From: QWQI01 sp964608915
GTDB lineage: Bacteria; Planctomycetota; Planctomycetia; Isosphaerales; Isosphaeraceae
Direction: 5' to 3'
DNA length: 64,000 nucleotides
Assembly: GCA_964608915.1 (NCBI GenBank)
Contig: CAZSQA010000034.1
Location: 1-64,000 of the forward strand
Below, piece after piece: positions 34,822 to 43,469 of this stretch; within the stretch, counting starts at the first letter, position 1; the number at the start of each line of letters is the position of its first letter. The translations under genes and the position numbers were made by a program. The notes under the pieces were generated by a model, which was not told the origin of the DNA, ran no database searches, and was given only the letters and a program-made list of their open reading frames with translations.

Positions 34822-36707
34822 TGCGCGAACCGGCAGAACCGCTTCGTGGTAGTTTCAGCATGAAAGGCCCGCCGATGCCTTGGTTTCGACTTTCCGGCAT
34901 GACGCTCAGGTCGCTTCCGGTCGCCCTCTGGGTTTTCTCGATATGCAGCCTGCCTTCGCGATCGGAGGCTGAGGAGTTCCGGTCGAAAATCACATACCGG
35001 GGGGACGGCAGGGATTCGACAGGCGAAATTCGCTGGAACTCAGCAGCGAAACGGCTCTCGCTGCACGATTCGAACGGCGGCGAAACGAAATGGCCGCAGG
35101 TGCTTACGATCACCGAGCCGAAGCCCCGGATGCCCGTGCCGACTCCTGTCGAACGCCCCGACGATGTCGTGGCCGTGCTGGGCTATCGTGAGCGACTTTC
35201 GGGCCGAATTCGAGAGCTTCCGGATCGAAGGAATCTGAAATGGTCCATCGGTGATTCCGCGGCATCCTTCGACATCGATCCTGCCGCGGCTTTCGCCTGG
35301 GCCGTCAACCCGGGCAAGTGGGCTCTTCTGTCCCGGAGTTTCGAAAGTCCGGAAGATCCCGCCTCGTACGAACCGATGTCCCCTGCCCCGGACGGGCTCC
35401 GCATGTTGCGGCTCGCGGGGACCAGGCGCGAGACGGCTTTGCGTCTCGGCGATCGAATCGCTGGTCAAGGGGTCGTGCAGGTCGCCTTCGAAGAAACGAA
35501 CGACGCGGACGCAAACGGCCCGCTGACGCTGGTCACGTATGTCGGAACTTCTGAAGAGCCATACGTTTCAGTGACTCTGAAGACCGTGGGTGATCGTTGG
35601 GAAATCGCTTCCCCGCAGGACGAAAGGGCCGCCGTCGCCAGGATTCCGCGTCTGGTCGGCACGCACCGGCTCAGTCTGTTTTTCGGTGAGGAACGTGTCC
35701 GGTTTTGCGTGGACGAATCGGTCGCCCTGACGATGCGTGCCCCGGCCGCGACCGGACCGCTCGCTGCCGTGTCGATCGCCGCGACACCGGAAAAGCCCCG
35801 CGGCGTGGACGCTCTGCTGGCGGTCGCATTCGGCCCCGCGGCACATGTACTGCAGTGGCCAGTCAATGACGACGCCCTCATGATCGCCGAAGGCCACGAA
35901 TGGCTCGGAACGGTCAATCGCCTCAAAGACGGAAACTGGCACTTCGCTCAGGGCGATTCTCAGCTCAGTTTGCCACTCGGGCTGACGTCGACATGGATAC
36001 CGCCCGTCAGCCGGACCGGTGGCAAGTGGGCTCTGGGGCCGGTGATCGAACTGACTTTCTTCAGAGCCGTGGAGAGCCTCTGGCGCGCGGAGACCGATGA
36101 CGGATATTTCGCTTCGCTGGGGCTGCTGACACCGCCCCCCAGGTCGCAGGACCGGGTCGAGGGGGCCGTCGAAAAGTGCGATTCCACAGGCATCACTCTC
36201 GCGCTTTCTCAGGGGGGCAGCATCACCGTTCCGCTCGACCGGATCGTGGCGATCGAACGTCGGTCCGCCGCGGGGGTGCGTGTTATCGATTCTCGGCCGC
36301 ATCATCTCGGGGACGAAGTCGATCTGCGTGTCATCCCCCCGGACCCGCTCGGCAACCGGCTGGAAATATCGTTCGAAGCGAAGGAAGAAGAAGCCGGGTG
36401 GCCCATCGAACTTGCAGTCGATGCCGTCGAGGTGCTGGGTGCGAATTCGCCCAGGTTCGGCGATTTGATCCGCATGGGCGAACTTGTGACGGAAATTCGC
36501 CTGAACGGCAATCTTCTCGGTACGCTGAACGAAAAAGTGACGCTTTCGAACGAGACGCCGGAACGTCTGAGATTCGAAATTCCGAAGGGTTCGATGAAAC
36601 CCGGTGCGAACCGGATCGAATTCCTTCAGAAAGGGCGATCCAATGACCCGAACTATCTGGACGATCTCGGAATTCTGGGTGTGCGTCTTTACCGAAAGCA
36701 GCCCTGA
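34821..36707 (+). CDS. Exported protein of unknown function, co-transcribed with the three-module esterase
   Basis: A 628-aa protein whose ATG overlaps the previous TGA by one base; internal starts at 34860 and 34875 would also leave a signal peptide (hydrophobic stretch about residues 25-48). The rest is beta-rich. Residues about 205-335 could be a lectin-like jellyroll (VTLKTVGDRWEIASPQDERA, LVGTHRLSLFFGEERVRFCV). The last 150 residues (GNRLEISFEAKEEEAGWPIE, then MKPGANRIEFLQKG) look like a carbohydrate-binding beta-sandwich. I cannot assign a family. The tight coupling suggests work on the same extracellular substrate as the upstream enzyme. Confidence 0.7.
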   Translation: MREPAEPLRGSFSMKGPPMPWFRLSGMTLRSLPVALWVFSICSLPSRSEAEEFRSKITYRGDGRDSTGEIRWNSAAKRLSLHDSNGGETKWPQVLTITEPKPRMPVPTPVERPDDVVAVLGYRERLSGRIRELPDRRNLKWSIGDSAASFDIDPAAAFAWAVNPGKWALLSRSFESPEDPASYEPMSPAPDGLRMLRLAGTRRETALRLGDRIAGQGVVQVAFEETNDADANGPLTLVTYVGTSEEPYVSVTLKTVGDRWEIASPQDERAAVARIPRLVGTHRLSLFFGEERVRFCVDESVALTMRAPAATGPLAAVSIAATPEKPRGVDALLAVAFGPAAHVLQWPVNDDALMIAEGHEWLGTVNRLKDGNWHFAQGDSQLSLPLGLTSTWIPPVSRTGGKWALGPVIELTFFRAVESLWRAETDDGYFASLGLLTPPPRSQDRVEGAVEKCDSTGITLALSQGGSITVPLDRIVAIERRSAAGVRVIDSRPHHLGDEVDLRVIPPDPLGNRLEISFEAKEEEAGWPIELAVDAVEVLGANSPRFGDLIRMGELVTEIRLNGNLLGTLNEKVTLSNETPERLRFEIPKGSMKPGANRIEFLQKGRSNDPNYLDDLGILGVRLYRKQP

Positions 36708-36787
36708 TCCGACAATGTTGACCGTTCTGTTTCCGCGTGTTCCGAAATGACTCTCCGCGCTTTGGATTCTCAGGCTGAGGACCGACC

Positions 36788-37120
36788 ATGCCAGGCTTCT
36801 ACGAAATCAAAGTGAACGAATCCGGTCAGACGAGCTTCGTGCTCAAGGCCGATAACGGCGAAGTGATTCTCCGAAGCGAGTCGTACCAGTCGCGGGCATC
36901 CGCCGAGAACGGAATCGCCTCGGTGCGAACCCATTGCGTCGAGCCCGCGAATTACGCCGCTCTCGATGCGAAGGACGGCTCGCTCTATTTCAATCTTATC
37001 GCTGCGAACGGCCTGATCATCGGCACAAGTCAGATGTATCGATCCGAAGCCGCTCGAAAGAAGGGCATGGAATCCGTCAAGACGAACGGGCCGAGTACCA
37101 ATCTCGTGACCGTCTCCTGA
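36788..37120 (+). CDS. yegP: DUF1508 (YegP-like) protein
   Basis: A 110-aa protein with GAGGA 6 nt before the ATG. Two tandem DUF1508 units are visible: FYEIKVNESGQTSFVLKADN...SYQSRASAENGIASVR and YAALDAKDGSLYFNLIAANG...MYRSEAARKKGMESVK. The family forms small two-repeat beta-alpha proteins of unknown precise role. It ends in a clear terminator, and shows no operon partner. Confidence 0.9.
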   Translation: MPGFYEIKVNESGQTSFVLKADNGEVILRSESYQSRASAENGIASVRTHCVEPANYAALDAKDGSLYFNLIAANGLIIGTSQMYRSEAARKKGMESVKTNGPSTNLVTVS

Positions 37121-37146
37121 TTCCGGGCCGAATCGGTTTATCGAGA

Positions 37147-37182
37147 ATCGCATTCGACTCGAATGCGATCTCTTTCCTTTGT
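37147..37182 (+). terminator. Rho-independent terminator of the yegP-like gene
   Basis: Ten-bp stem ATCGCATTCG-ACT-CGAATGCGAT followed by CTCTTTCCTTTGTG. It lies 27 bp after the stop. Confidence 0.8.
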
Positions 37183-37258
37183 GCTGGGCCGAACGGACCC
37201 AGGCGCATCGTGACCCGTCACACCCTGCCGGATTCGTCGCGGCCCCGTTCGAAAATCG

Positions 37259-38056
37259 CTATCGATCCAATCCGGCATCCTCGATGAACTTCTGAAGCGT
37301 ATCCGCATATTCCTGCGAATTGACTTCAAGAATCGAATTGTGATGCCCCCATTCGAACACTTTCAGTCGCTTCTCCGTGCCTGCGCCCCAGTCATGCAGT
37401 CGCTGGGCGTTCGAAACCGGCACGAGCCGGTCATTTAGCGTATGCATCACGAGTAATGGGCCGGGGTATTTGCCGAGTTTTGCGCGATGGTTCAGCATTT
37501 CTTCGAACCTGAACTGCAATTTCGCCTGGTTCAATCTTCCGAAAGCGGCGATTTCGTCGATCGGCCAATGTTCGTGCGGCACGGCGATGCCGCTTTCGAT
37601 CACGAGACCGCCCAGATTCGGCAAGCGGCTCGCCAGTTCGATCGCGAAAAGGCTGCCGATCGATCGCCCGAAAGCGAAAGTGCGTGCCGCGGGAACCTTG
37701 AGCGTATCGAAGACTCGAACGCCGTCGCCCAGCATCGAACCGAGCCTGGGACGGTCCCCCGAAGCCCCGTAACCCCGATATTCGACGAAGCAGACGTTTG
37801 CCCGGCAGTGCTCGAAGAGCCTGGAGACGAATTCGTCGCAATCCGACGCGAGTTCGCCGTTTCCGTGAAAGTGGACGCACCACGGCCACGATGGGTCGAA
37901 TTCGCGCCGAAAACAACCCAGTTCGATTTCGCCGAACGTGACCGGAAATGTCGGCGATTTCGAAGATTGACGCGGATAGAACAGCCTGTCGGAGACCGCC
38001 GGATGATCGAGCAAATCCTCAACGATTTCCATCGCGATTTTCTCCGGGAATGACAT
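37259..38056 (-). CDS. Alpha/beta hydrolase
   Basis: A 265-aa cytoplasmic hydrolase. The oxyanion region is VHFHGNGELASD, the nucleophile elbow GRSIGS (Ser at about residue 131), the acid HTLNDRLVP and the catalytic His EWGHHNS. VEYRGYGASG before the elbow is typical of the BEM46/FrsA-like serine hydrolase group. There is no signal peptide. Substrate unknown. The ATG at 38056 has no clear Shine-Dalgarno site. Confidence 0.85.
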   Translation of the reverse strand: MSFPEKIAMEIVEDLLDHPAVSDRLFYPRQSSKSPTFPVTFGEIELGCFRREFDPSWPWCVHFHGNGELASDCDEFVSRLFEHCRANVCFVEYRGYGASGDRPRLGSMLGDGVRVFDTLKVPAARTFAFGRSIGSLFAIELASRLPNLGGLVIESGIAVPHEHWPIDEIAAFGRLNQAKLQFRFEEMLNHRAKLGKYPGPLLVMHTLNDRLVPVSNAQRLHDWGAGTEKRLKVFEWGHHNSILEVNSQEYADTLQKFIEDAGLDR

Positions 38057-38148
38057 TGGTAATTCGACTTGCTATCCTGCTGGTGGCCGGCTTCACGATT
38101 CGGGTCGGAATCGCCGATCGATCGTGCAGAGAGCCCGCCGCAGCAAAA

Positions 38149-39549
38149 TCAATCGGTAAGCAGTTTCTTCACTGCTTCGGTGAGAACCGCTTCGACCCCG
38201 GGGGCGACGTTCGAAGCCCGCTGGCTCGTTTCGTAGCCGCCTTCGGGATAGGCTCTCGCCGTGCCGATGTAACCCGGACCATAGTCTCCGTATGCGGCCA
38301 TCATGACTTTCAGGTCGGGTCGCATCGCCTTGGCGGCTAATTGATACTCGACGAACAATTCCCCCGGCATATGAATCACGCGGGCAGGCCCGACGGCCAG
38401 ACATCCGATGTCGATCGATCGGCCGTTCAGGCAACGCTGTGCGAAAACCCGCGAAGCCGCGCCCCAATGATCCCCAGGTTTTGCGTCAGGTGCCTTTCGC
38501 AATGCCTCTACCAGATGTGCCGCCGGCGGAAGTTGCACCGGCACGGACCGCCACTGGATCTTGTCGTTCGTCAGATCGTATTTTTCCGTCGCTTCGAACG
38601 CGGCTTTCATGCCCGCCGCCAGCCTCAGGGCCAGTTCCACACGATTCTCTTTGGACCCGTCGTTGTATTTGCCGGCCCCGATATTGCCGCCGGCGCCATT
38701 GAAATGCACGTGAAGTGCCTCAGGCACGGCCTGACCCCGAAAGAACCGGGCGATTCCAGGAAAGTCCGAACTCGGGATACCCATGCGATAATAGCTCTGC
38801 GGATGACAGGCATAATACGTCAGCACGGCGACAGGCGTTTCCCCGTTCCAGAACGAAAGAGCCGTAAGCTCCGGATCGATCACGCCTTCCGGTTCGGCAC
38901 GCAAGGCGGCGTCTTTCGTCGCCGTGTAACGGGTTGCCCGCACTTTGCCGTCAGGTCCGGGAATTCTGCGATTCGAAGCGACACGTTCGACCCTGGCGAC
39001 GCCCACTCCGGCATGCGTCAGCGGTATAGGATTGCGCATGGCCTGGAGGATCGTCCTTTCGAGTTTGCCGATGACCTCACGGGCGAATCCGCCATCGTGC
39101 CGTCCGATGTCAGGCGTGGCCTGCTTCTTCAGCCATGCTTCGGCCCCGAAATCACACGCTGGGGCATCGTGCTGATGGCCGGTGTGAAGGGCCACTCGAT
39201 CGATCGATGTGCCCGCGGCGCGGGCAAGAGCTTCGCGAAATGCGTCGTGGCCTTCGTTTCCGATTCCGATCCAGTCCAGATTGCAGAGCACGATCGGTGC
39301 CCCGGAGCCGATCAGAACCACACCCCGGGCCCTCAGCGTCAGTTCGTCGTGCCGTTTGACGGGGTCATAAGCCATCGCGTAACCCACGGGAGGTGTGGCG
39401 TCGATATCGAACAGGGCAATTTGCGGCCTGGCCTCAGCGCCCCAAACCGGCAAGAGTGTTGAACGGAAGCAGAACGCGACGCAAAAAACCGGAAATATGA
39501 TGCGTGACATCGTTGACCGAAGGTGCTTGCGTTCGAATTTGCTTGTCAT
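38149..39549 (-). CDS. Exported neutral-ceramidase-like protein
   Basis: A 466-aa exported protein. ATG 39549 has GAGGA upstream; a signal (IIFPVFCVAFCFRSTLLPVW) precedes the mature part. Similarity to the N-terminal domain of neutral/alkaline non-lysosomal ceramidases is seen in DIDATPPVGYAMAYDPVKRH, ARGVVLIGSGAPIVLCNLDW, and the zinc motif HTGHQHDAPACD, then YYACHPQSYY and NGAGGNIGAGKYNDG. Planctomycetes have many such proteins; the true substrate is unknown. No obvious partner gene. Confidence 0.82.
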   Translation of the reverse strand: MTSKFERKHLRSTMSRIIFPVFCVAFCFRSTLLPVWGAEARPQIALFDIDATPPVGYAMAYDPVKRHDELTLRARGVVLIGSGAPIVLCNLDWIGIGNEGHDAFREALARAAGTSIDRVALHTGHQHDAPACDFGAEAWLKKQATPDIGRHDGGFAREVIGKLERTILQAMRNPIPLTHAGVGVARVERVASNRRIPGPDGKVRATRYTATKDAALRAEPEGVIDPELTALSFWNGETPVAVLTYYACHPQSYYRMGIPSSDFPGIARFFRGQAVPEALHVHFNGAGGNIGAGKYNDGSKENRVELALRLAAGMKAAFEATEKYDLTNDKIQWRSVPVQLPPAAHLVEALRKAPDAKPGDHWGAASRVFAQRCLNGRSIDIGCLAVGPARVIHMPGELFVEYQLAAKAMRPDLKVMMAAYGDYGPGYIGTARAYPEGGYETSQRASNVAPGVEAVLTEAVKKLLTD

Positions 39550-40054
39550 GAGTTCCTCACTTCCGGTTCCGCTTTCGCATTGACTCTGCCTCTGATTCGC
39601 GGCAGAGTCCGGTGCGAATGAAATCTCGCGCTGTGCATGACGCAAGCCCTATCGTCGTCGAACCGATGTCGGAAATCCACAACTTCTTCCGCTTCGGAAA
39701 CGGACGATTCCAGCCGACATGATCGCTGTTTTCGCGATATCCGACGCGGTTGGGCCGCGGATCGCCTGAAGACGTCATGGGGACTTCGTATTTCGGGATC
39801 CCTTCCTGAGTCGGTCCTGCAATTTCGGCCTGCGGAATCGCTTGACGCTGGATCGAAAGACTGAGGCACACTTTGACGACGAACGCCCGGAAGTTCGACC
39901 AGCAGAGAATCGAGGCGGGCTCGATCGGAAGTCCGAATTCGATCGAACCCGTTGCAAGCATTGTCGAATGCTGGCCACAATGAAATGGATCACCCACATT
40001 CCGGTTCGTTGCGAACGACCAGCGAACCGAGCCTTGTCATCGCGAAGGACGACT
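39550..40054. other. Divergent spacer
   Basis: Between the ceramidase-like gene (minus) and the multihaem cytochrome gene (plus). The cytochrome reading frame is open back to 39842 but lacks a credible start with a ribosome-binding site there. No remnant or strong hairpin noticed. Confidence 0.35.
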
Positions 40055-41944
40055 GTGACGTTCGCATGCATTTTCCCGATCCGGTTCGGCTGGAAGTTCT
40101 TCGTCGGTTCGCTCGCGATCGGAATGGTGGCATTCGGTCTTCTCTTATGGTCCACCAGCCGATCCGGCGGCGCGGGGCCGAATCAGGAAGCCGAAGAGGC
40201 TTATGCGAGAAATGACTGGGCCGAGGCCGCGAAGCTCGCCAATGACCGGCTTCGAAACGAGAAAAACGACGTGGAGGCACTTCGCGTTCTGGCCCGGTCG
40301 ATGGCGCGACAGGGGAAGGACGATCTGGCGACGGCGATCTACGAAAATCGCGTGAAGCTGGACGGAATGCAGGCCGAAGATCGATTTCTGCTGGGTCAGA
40401 TGATCGCCCGGCAGGGAAATGCCGATCTTGCGCTGGGAGTATGGCATAAGGCGATGGCCACGGATCCCGCCCACGCGGAGATGATCGAAGAGTTCGCTTC
40501 GCTTTCCGCACGGAAAGCACGTATCGAGGAAGCCGCCGTCGCGGCGGATTCGCTCGCGAAATTGCCGGGTCACGAAGCGAAAGGCCATCTTCTTGCCGGG
40601 ATCTTTCGTTCGATGTTGGAAGACTACGCCGGCAGTGTGACTTCATTTCGGCGAGCTTTCGAAATTGACCCTGAGGTACGCACAGGCTTCCTCCCTGCGG
40701 ATCGTGTCTCGAAGCTTTTCGCCCGGAATCTGCTGAGGACAGACGCGCCTACGGAAGTCGCCGAAGCTTCGAAACTCGGTGGCCTCGAGAATCAGGTCGA
40801 CGACGACGAAACCGCCTGGCTTCTGGCCCGGGCCGAATTAAGGCTGGGGCGAGCGAAGCCAGAGAGTGACCTTTCGAAAAAGGCTTTCGAATTTCGTCAG
40901 AATCATCCGCTGGAAATCGAACCGGCTCCCTTCGCAGGTGAGGTGCAGTGCACGAAATGCCATGACGAGATCGCACGAAGCTACTCGAAATCCCGGCACG
41001 CTTCCTCGTTTCGGGCAGGACAGGCGCTTCTGGAACTGCCTTTGCCCGAAGCTCCACTGAAAGATCCCGACGATCCCGCGGTCAGTCATCATTTCGAACG
41101 TACTCAGGATCATGTCGAAATCGTGACACGAAAAGGGGATCAGGAGCTGCTGCGGGTTCTGGCCGAGTTCGCGTTCGGGACGCCGCAGCGGTACGTCACG
41201 ATGGTCGGCCGAGATGGCGCAGGCCTTTATCGTGCCGCGCGCCTGTCGCATTATTCCGGCGAAAACGGCTCGGGCTGGGATCGCACTTCAGGGGATTCCG
41301 GCCAGGAAGACAAATCGCAGGACGTGCTGGGGCAGACGGTGCATGTGCGAGACGGCGTCGTTCGATGTCTCGCTTGTCATGTGACCTCTCCGCGTGATTT
41401 TCGAAAGGATGCGACGAAGCGTTCCGCTGCATTCGCGGATCGAGGCCTGGGCTGCGAATCGTGCCACGGGCCAGGTTCCGATCACATTCTCGCGGCGAAG
41501 GCCGAGATGCCGGATCTGGCGATCCGGTCGCTCGTCGGGATCGACGGAATCGGCATGAACAAGGTTTGCGTCGATTGCCACACGGTCGGCGACCCGAACG
41601 AAATCCGCGCCAGCCCGGAAGATCCGAAATGGGTGCGATCCGCCGGAGTGACCTTCCCGCTGAGCCGGTGCTTCACTCAATCCGGGGGCAAACTCAGTTG
41701 CATGACGTGCCACGACCCGCATTCGTCAGAGAAAATCGAACCGGTGAAGTTCGAATCGAAATGCATCGACTGCCATTCCCGGCCCCCCGCGAAGGCAGAA
41801 GTGACCAACAATGCCGACTTCCGGGCAGAGACCGTATGCGGTACAGGAGCGACGAAAGACTGTCTGAACTGCCATATGCCCAAAATTCCGGTTCCGGTTC
41901 TGCATGAATCGCTCACGGATCATTACATTCGGGTGCGGAAATGA
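40055..41944 (+). CDS. Membrane-anchored TPR protein with seven-haem cytochrome c domain
   Basis: A 629-aa protein if it starts at GTG 40055, which has AAGGA 6 nt upstream; ATG 39980 is an alternative. An N-terminal membrane anchor (FFVGSLAIGMVAFGLLLW) leads to a TPR-like helical region (about 50-290; ALRVLARSMARQGKDDLATA). The C-terminal half carries seven CxxCH haem-binding motifs: CTKCH, CLACH, CESCH, CVDCH, CMTCH, CIDCH and CLNCH. CESCHGPGSDH and CMTCHDPHS are typical of periplasmic multihaem electron-transfer or reductase proteins. The haem domain should lie outside the membrane. No partner redox gene is adjacent, so the reaction is unknown. Confidence 0.87.
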   Translation: MTFACIFPIRFGWKFFVGSLAIGMVAFGLLLWSTSRSGGAGPNQEAEEAYARNDWAEAAKLANDRLRNEKNDVEALRVLARSMARQGKDDLATAIYENRVKLDGMQAEDRFLLGQMIARQGNADLALGVWHKAMATDPAHAEMIEEFASLSARKARIEEAAVAADSLAKLPGHEAKGHLLAGIFRSMLEDYAGSVTSFRRAFEIDPEVRTGFLPADRVSKLFARNLLRTDAPTEVAEASKLGGLENQVDDDETAWLLARAELRLGRAKPESDLSKKAFEFRQNHPLEIEPAPFAGEVQCTKCHDEIARSYSKSRHASSFRAGQALLELPLPEAPLKDPDDPAVSHHFERTQDHVEIVTRKGDQELLRVLAEFAFGTPQRYVTMVGRDGAGLYRAARLSHYSGENGSGWDRTSGDSGQEDKSQDVLGQTVHVRDGVVRCLACHVTSPRDFRKDATKRSAAFADRGLGCESCHGPGSDHILAAKAEMPDLAIRSLVGIDGIGMNKVCVDCHTVGDPNEIRASPEDPKWVRSAGVTFPLSRCFTQSGGKLSCMTCHDPHSSEKIEPVKFESKCIDCHSRPPAKAEVTNNADFRAETVCGTGATKDCLNCHMPKIPVPVLHESLTDHYIRVRK

Positions 41945-41997
41945 TTCCGTCACTGCAGCGATAAAGCCGCGGAGCCATTAACAGGATAACAGATTGA

Positions 41998-42032
41998 GGA
42001 TTCGCGACGAGGTCATTCCAGGTCGCGAATCC
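41998..42032. terminator. Hairpin between convergent genes
   Basis: Eleven-bp stem GGATTCGCGAC with its complement and a 13-nt loop, centred between the convergent cytochrome and aminotransferase genes. U-tracts are poor on both sides, so termination is only a possibility. Confidence 0.45.
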
Positions 42033-42054
42033 GCATTCCGGAATGCGATCGATG

Positions 42055-43305
42055 TCAGGCGAGGTTCGCCTGAATCCTGTCGATCGCCCAGGCCAGTCTT
42101 TCGATTTCGGCTTCGTTGTTGTAAATGTGCGTCGAAAGCCGAATTCCGTTGTATTCCGGCTTCGCGACGACTTTGATCATGATCTCGTAATCCTTCAGCA
42201 GCCGGCTGTAGAGTTCGCCTGCCGTGCCTTTCTTGAGCCTGAAGGAGACCATGCCGGTGGTGGTGTCGTCCGCGACCGGCGAGAGAAGCTCAAGATTCGG
42301 ATTTTTCGAGAGAGTCTCCCGCATCAGTTTCGAAAGCTCACGACAGCGACTTTCCACTCGTTGCGAGCCGATGGTCGAATGAAATTCCATCGCCAGGCCG
42401 TGTCCGAGCACGTTGCAGACGTTCCTGGTGCCGGTCGCACCGGTATAAGCCTGATACCCGGAATACAAGGGCAGCGGCCGAATGGCGTCCTGCATTTCCT
42501 TGCGGATATAGAGCAGGCCTGACCCTTTCGGAGCGAGCATCCACTTATGACTGCTGGATGCGTAGGTGTCGACTCCGAGTTTTTTGACGTCAATTCGAAT
42601 CATTCCTGGGGCCTGTGCGCCATCGCAGACCAGGAAGATCTCTTTGGGACGCGTGATGGCCGAAATCTCCGCGATGGGCATGCGCATGCCCGTGATCGTA
42701 TCGACGTGGCTGAAACTGCAAATCCGTGTGCGTGGCGTGATATGGCTCCGCACCAGTTCGAGAATCTGGGCTTTGTCGCGAACCGGAACCGGCATGGGAA
42801 TCGTCACGACCTTGACGCCGTGGTATTTCGCCAGATATTCCCAGCACACCGCGCCGCCAGGGTGTTCGTGGCTGGTCGTCAGAATCTCGTCACCAGGTTT
42901 CAAGTGGCGAACCAGGCTCTGGGCGACATTATTCATGCCGCTGGTCGTATTTTCCGTAACGGTCACTTCTTCAGCCGTGGCGCCGAGCAGTTCGGCGGCT
43001 TTGGTGCGAACGGCATCCATGCGATAACCCATCGGCCCGAAAACGTTCGAAACCGGATCGCCTTCGAGTTGATAAAGCATTCCCGCGATTCCGTCGAGGA
43101 CGCAACGGGGCGTGGCACCGAGCGAGCCCGTGTTCAGATGCGCAAGCCCGGGATGAAGCAGGAATTCCTGTCGTACGCGTTTCCAGTATTCGGTCTCGTT
43201 CGCGGCGGATTTGAGATTCTCTGCGAGATTCGACAACCCTGCCGCGAAACTCGGAGTAGCACCCATGGCGATGGCCAGACTGGTCAGGAAATTCCGCCGT
43301 TGCAT
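42055..43305 (-). CDS. Exported class V aminotransferase (isopenicillin N epimerase-like)
   Basis: A 416-aa PLP-dependent protein with a Tat-like N-terminus (MQRRNFLTSLAIAMGATPSF). Fold-type I features are visible: AHLNTGSLGATPR, VTENTTSGMN, SHEHPGGAVCWEYLA, SFSHVDTITGMRMP, CDGAQAPG (PLP Asp) and SSSHKWMLAPKG (PLP Lys). It resembles isopenicillin N epimerase and cysteine desulfurase-like enzymes of class V. An exported PLP enzyme is unusual outside planctomycetes and related groups, and the substrate is unknown. It follows the DUF1559 gene on the same strand but two hairpins separate them. Confidence 0.88.
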   Translation of the reverse strand: MQRRNFLTSLAIAMGATPSFAAGLSNLAENLKSAANETEYWKRVRQEFLLHPGLAHLNTGSLGATPRCVLDGIAGMLYQLEGDPVSNVFGPMGYRMDAVRTKAAELLGATAEEVTVTENTTSGMNNVAQSLVRHLKPGDEILTTSHEHPGGAVCWEYLAKYHGVKVVTIPMPVPVRDKAQILELVRSHITPRTRICSFSHVDTITGMRMPIAEISAITRPKEIFLVCDGAQAPGMIRIDVKKLGVDTYASSSHKWMLAPKGSGLLYIRKEMQDAIRPLPLYSGYQAYTGATGTRNVCNVLGHGLAMEFHSTIGSQRVESRCRELSKLMRETLSKNPNLELLSPVADDTTTGMVSFRLKKGTAGELYSRLLKDYEIMIKVVAKPEYNGIRLSTHIYNNEAEIERLAWAIDRIQANLA

Positions 43306-43353
43306 TCTTCCGAACCCCTACGAATTTCGATCGATCGACAATACAAGATTGGC

Positions 43354-43383
43354 GTTGCCTGATCGTGAGGGCGATCAGGCAAC
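43354..43383 (-). terminator. Second hairpin downstream of the DUF1559 gene
   Basis: Twelve-bp stem GTTGCCTGATCG with its complement and a 6-nt loop, between the DUF1559 stop and the aminotransferase start. On the minus strand a weak CTTGTATT follows. Confidence 0.5.
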
Positions 43384-43422
43384 GGCACGTCGCAATATCA
43401 TGACCCATGCTGAGCGGAGTTG

Positions 43423-43454
43423 GAGGCGGCGAAGGTGTTTGGATTCGCCGCCTC
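43423..43454 (-). terminator. First hairpin downstream of the DUF1559 gene
   Basis: Eleven-bp stem GAGGCGGCGAA with its complement and a 10-nt loop, 16 bp past the DUF1559 stop. It has no U-tract, but is strong enough to stall or protect the 3' end. Confidence 0.5.
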
Positions 43455-43469
43455 GCTTGGGATCTAGAA

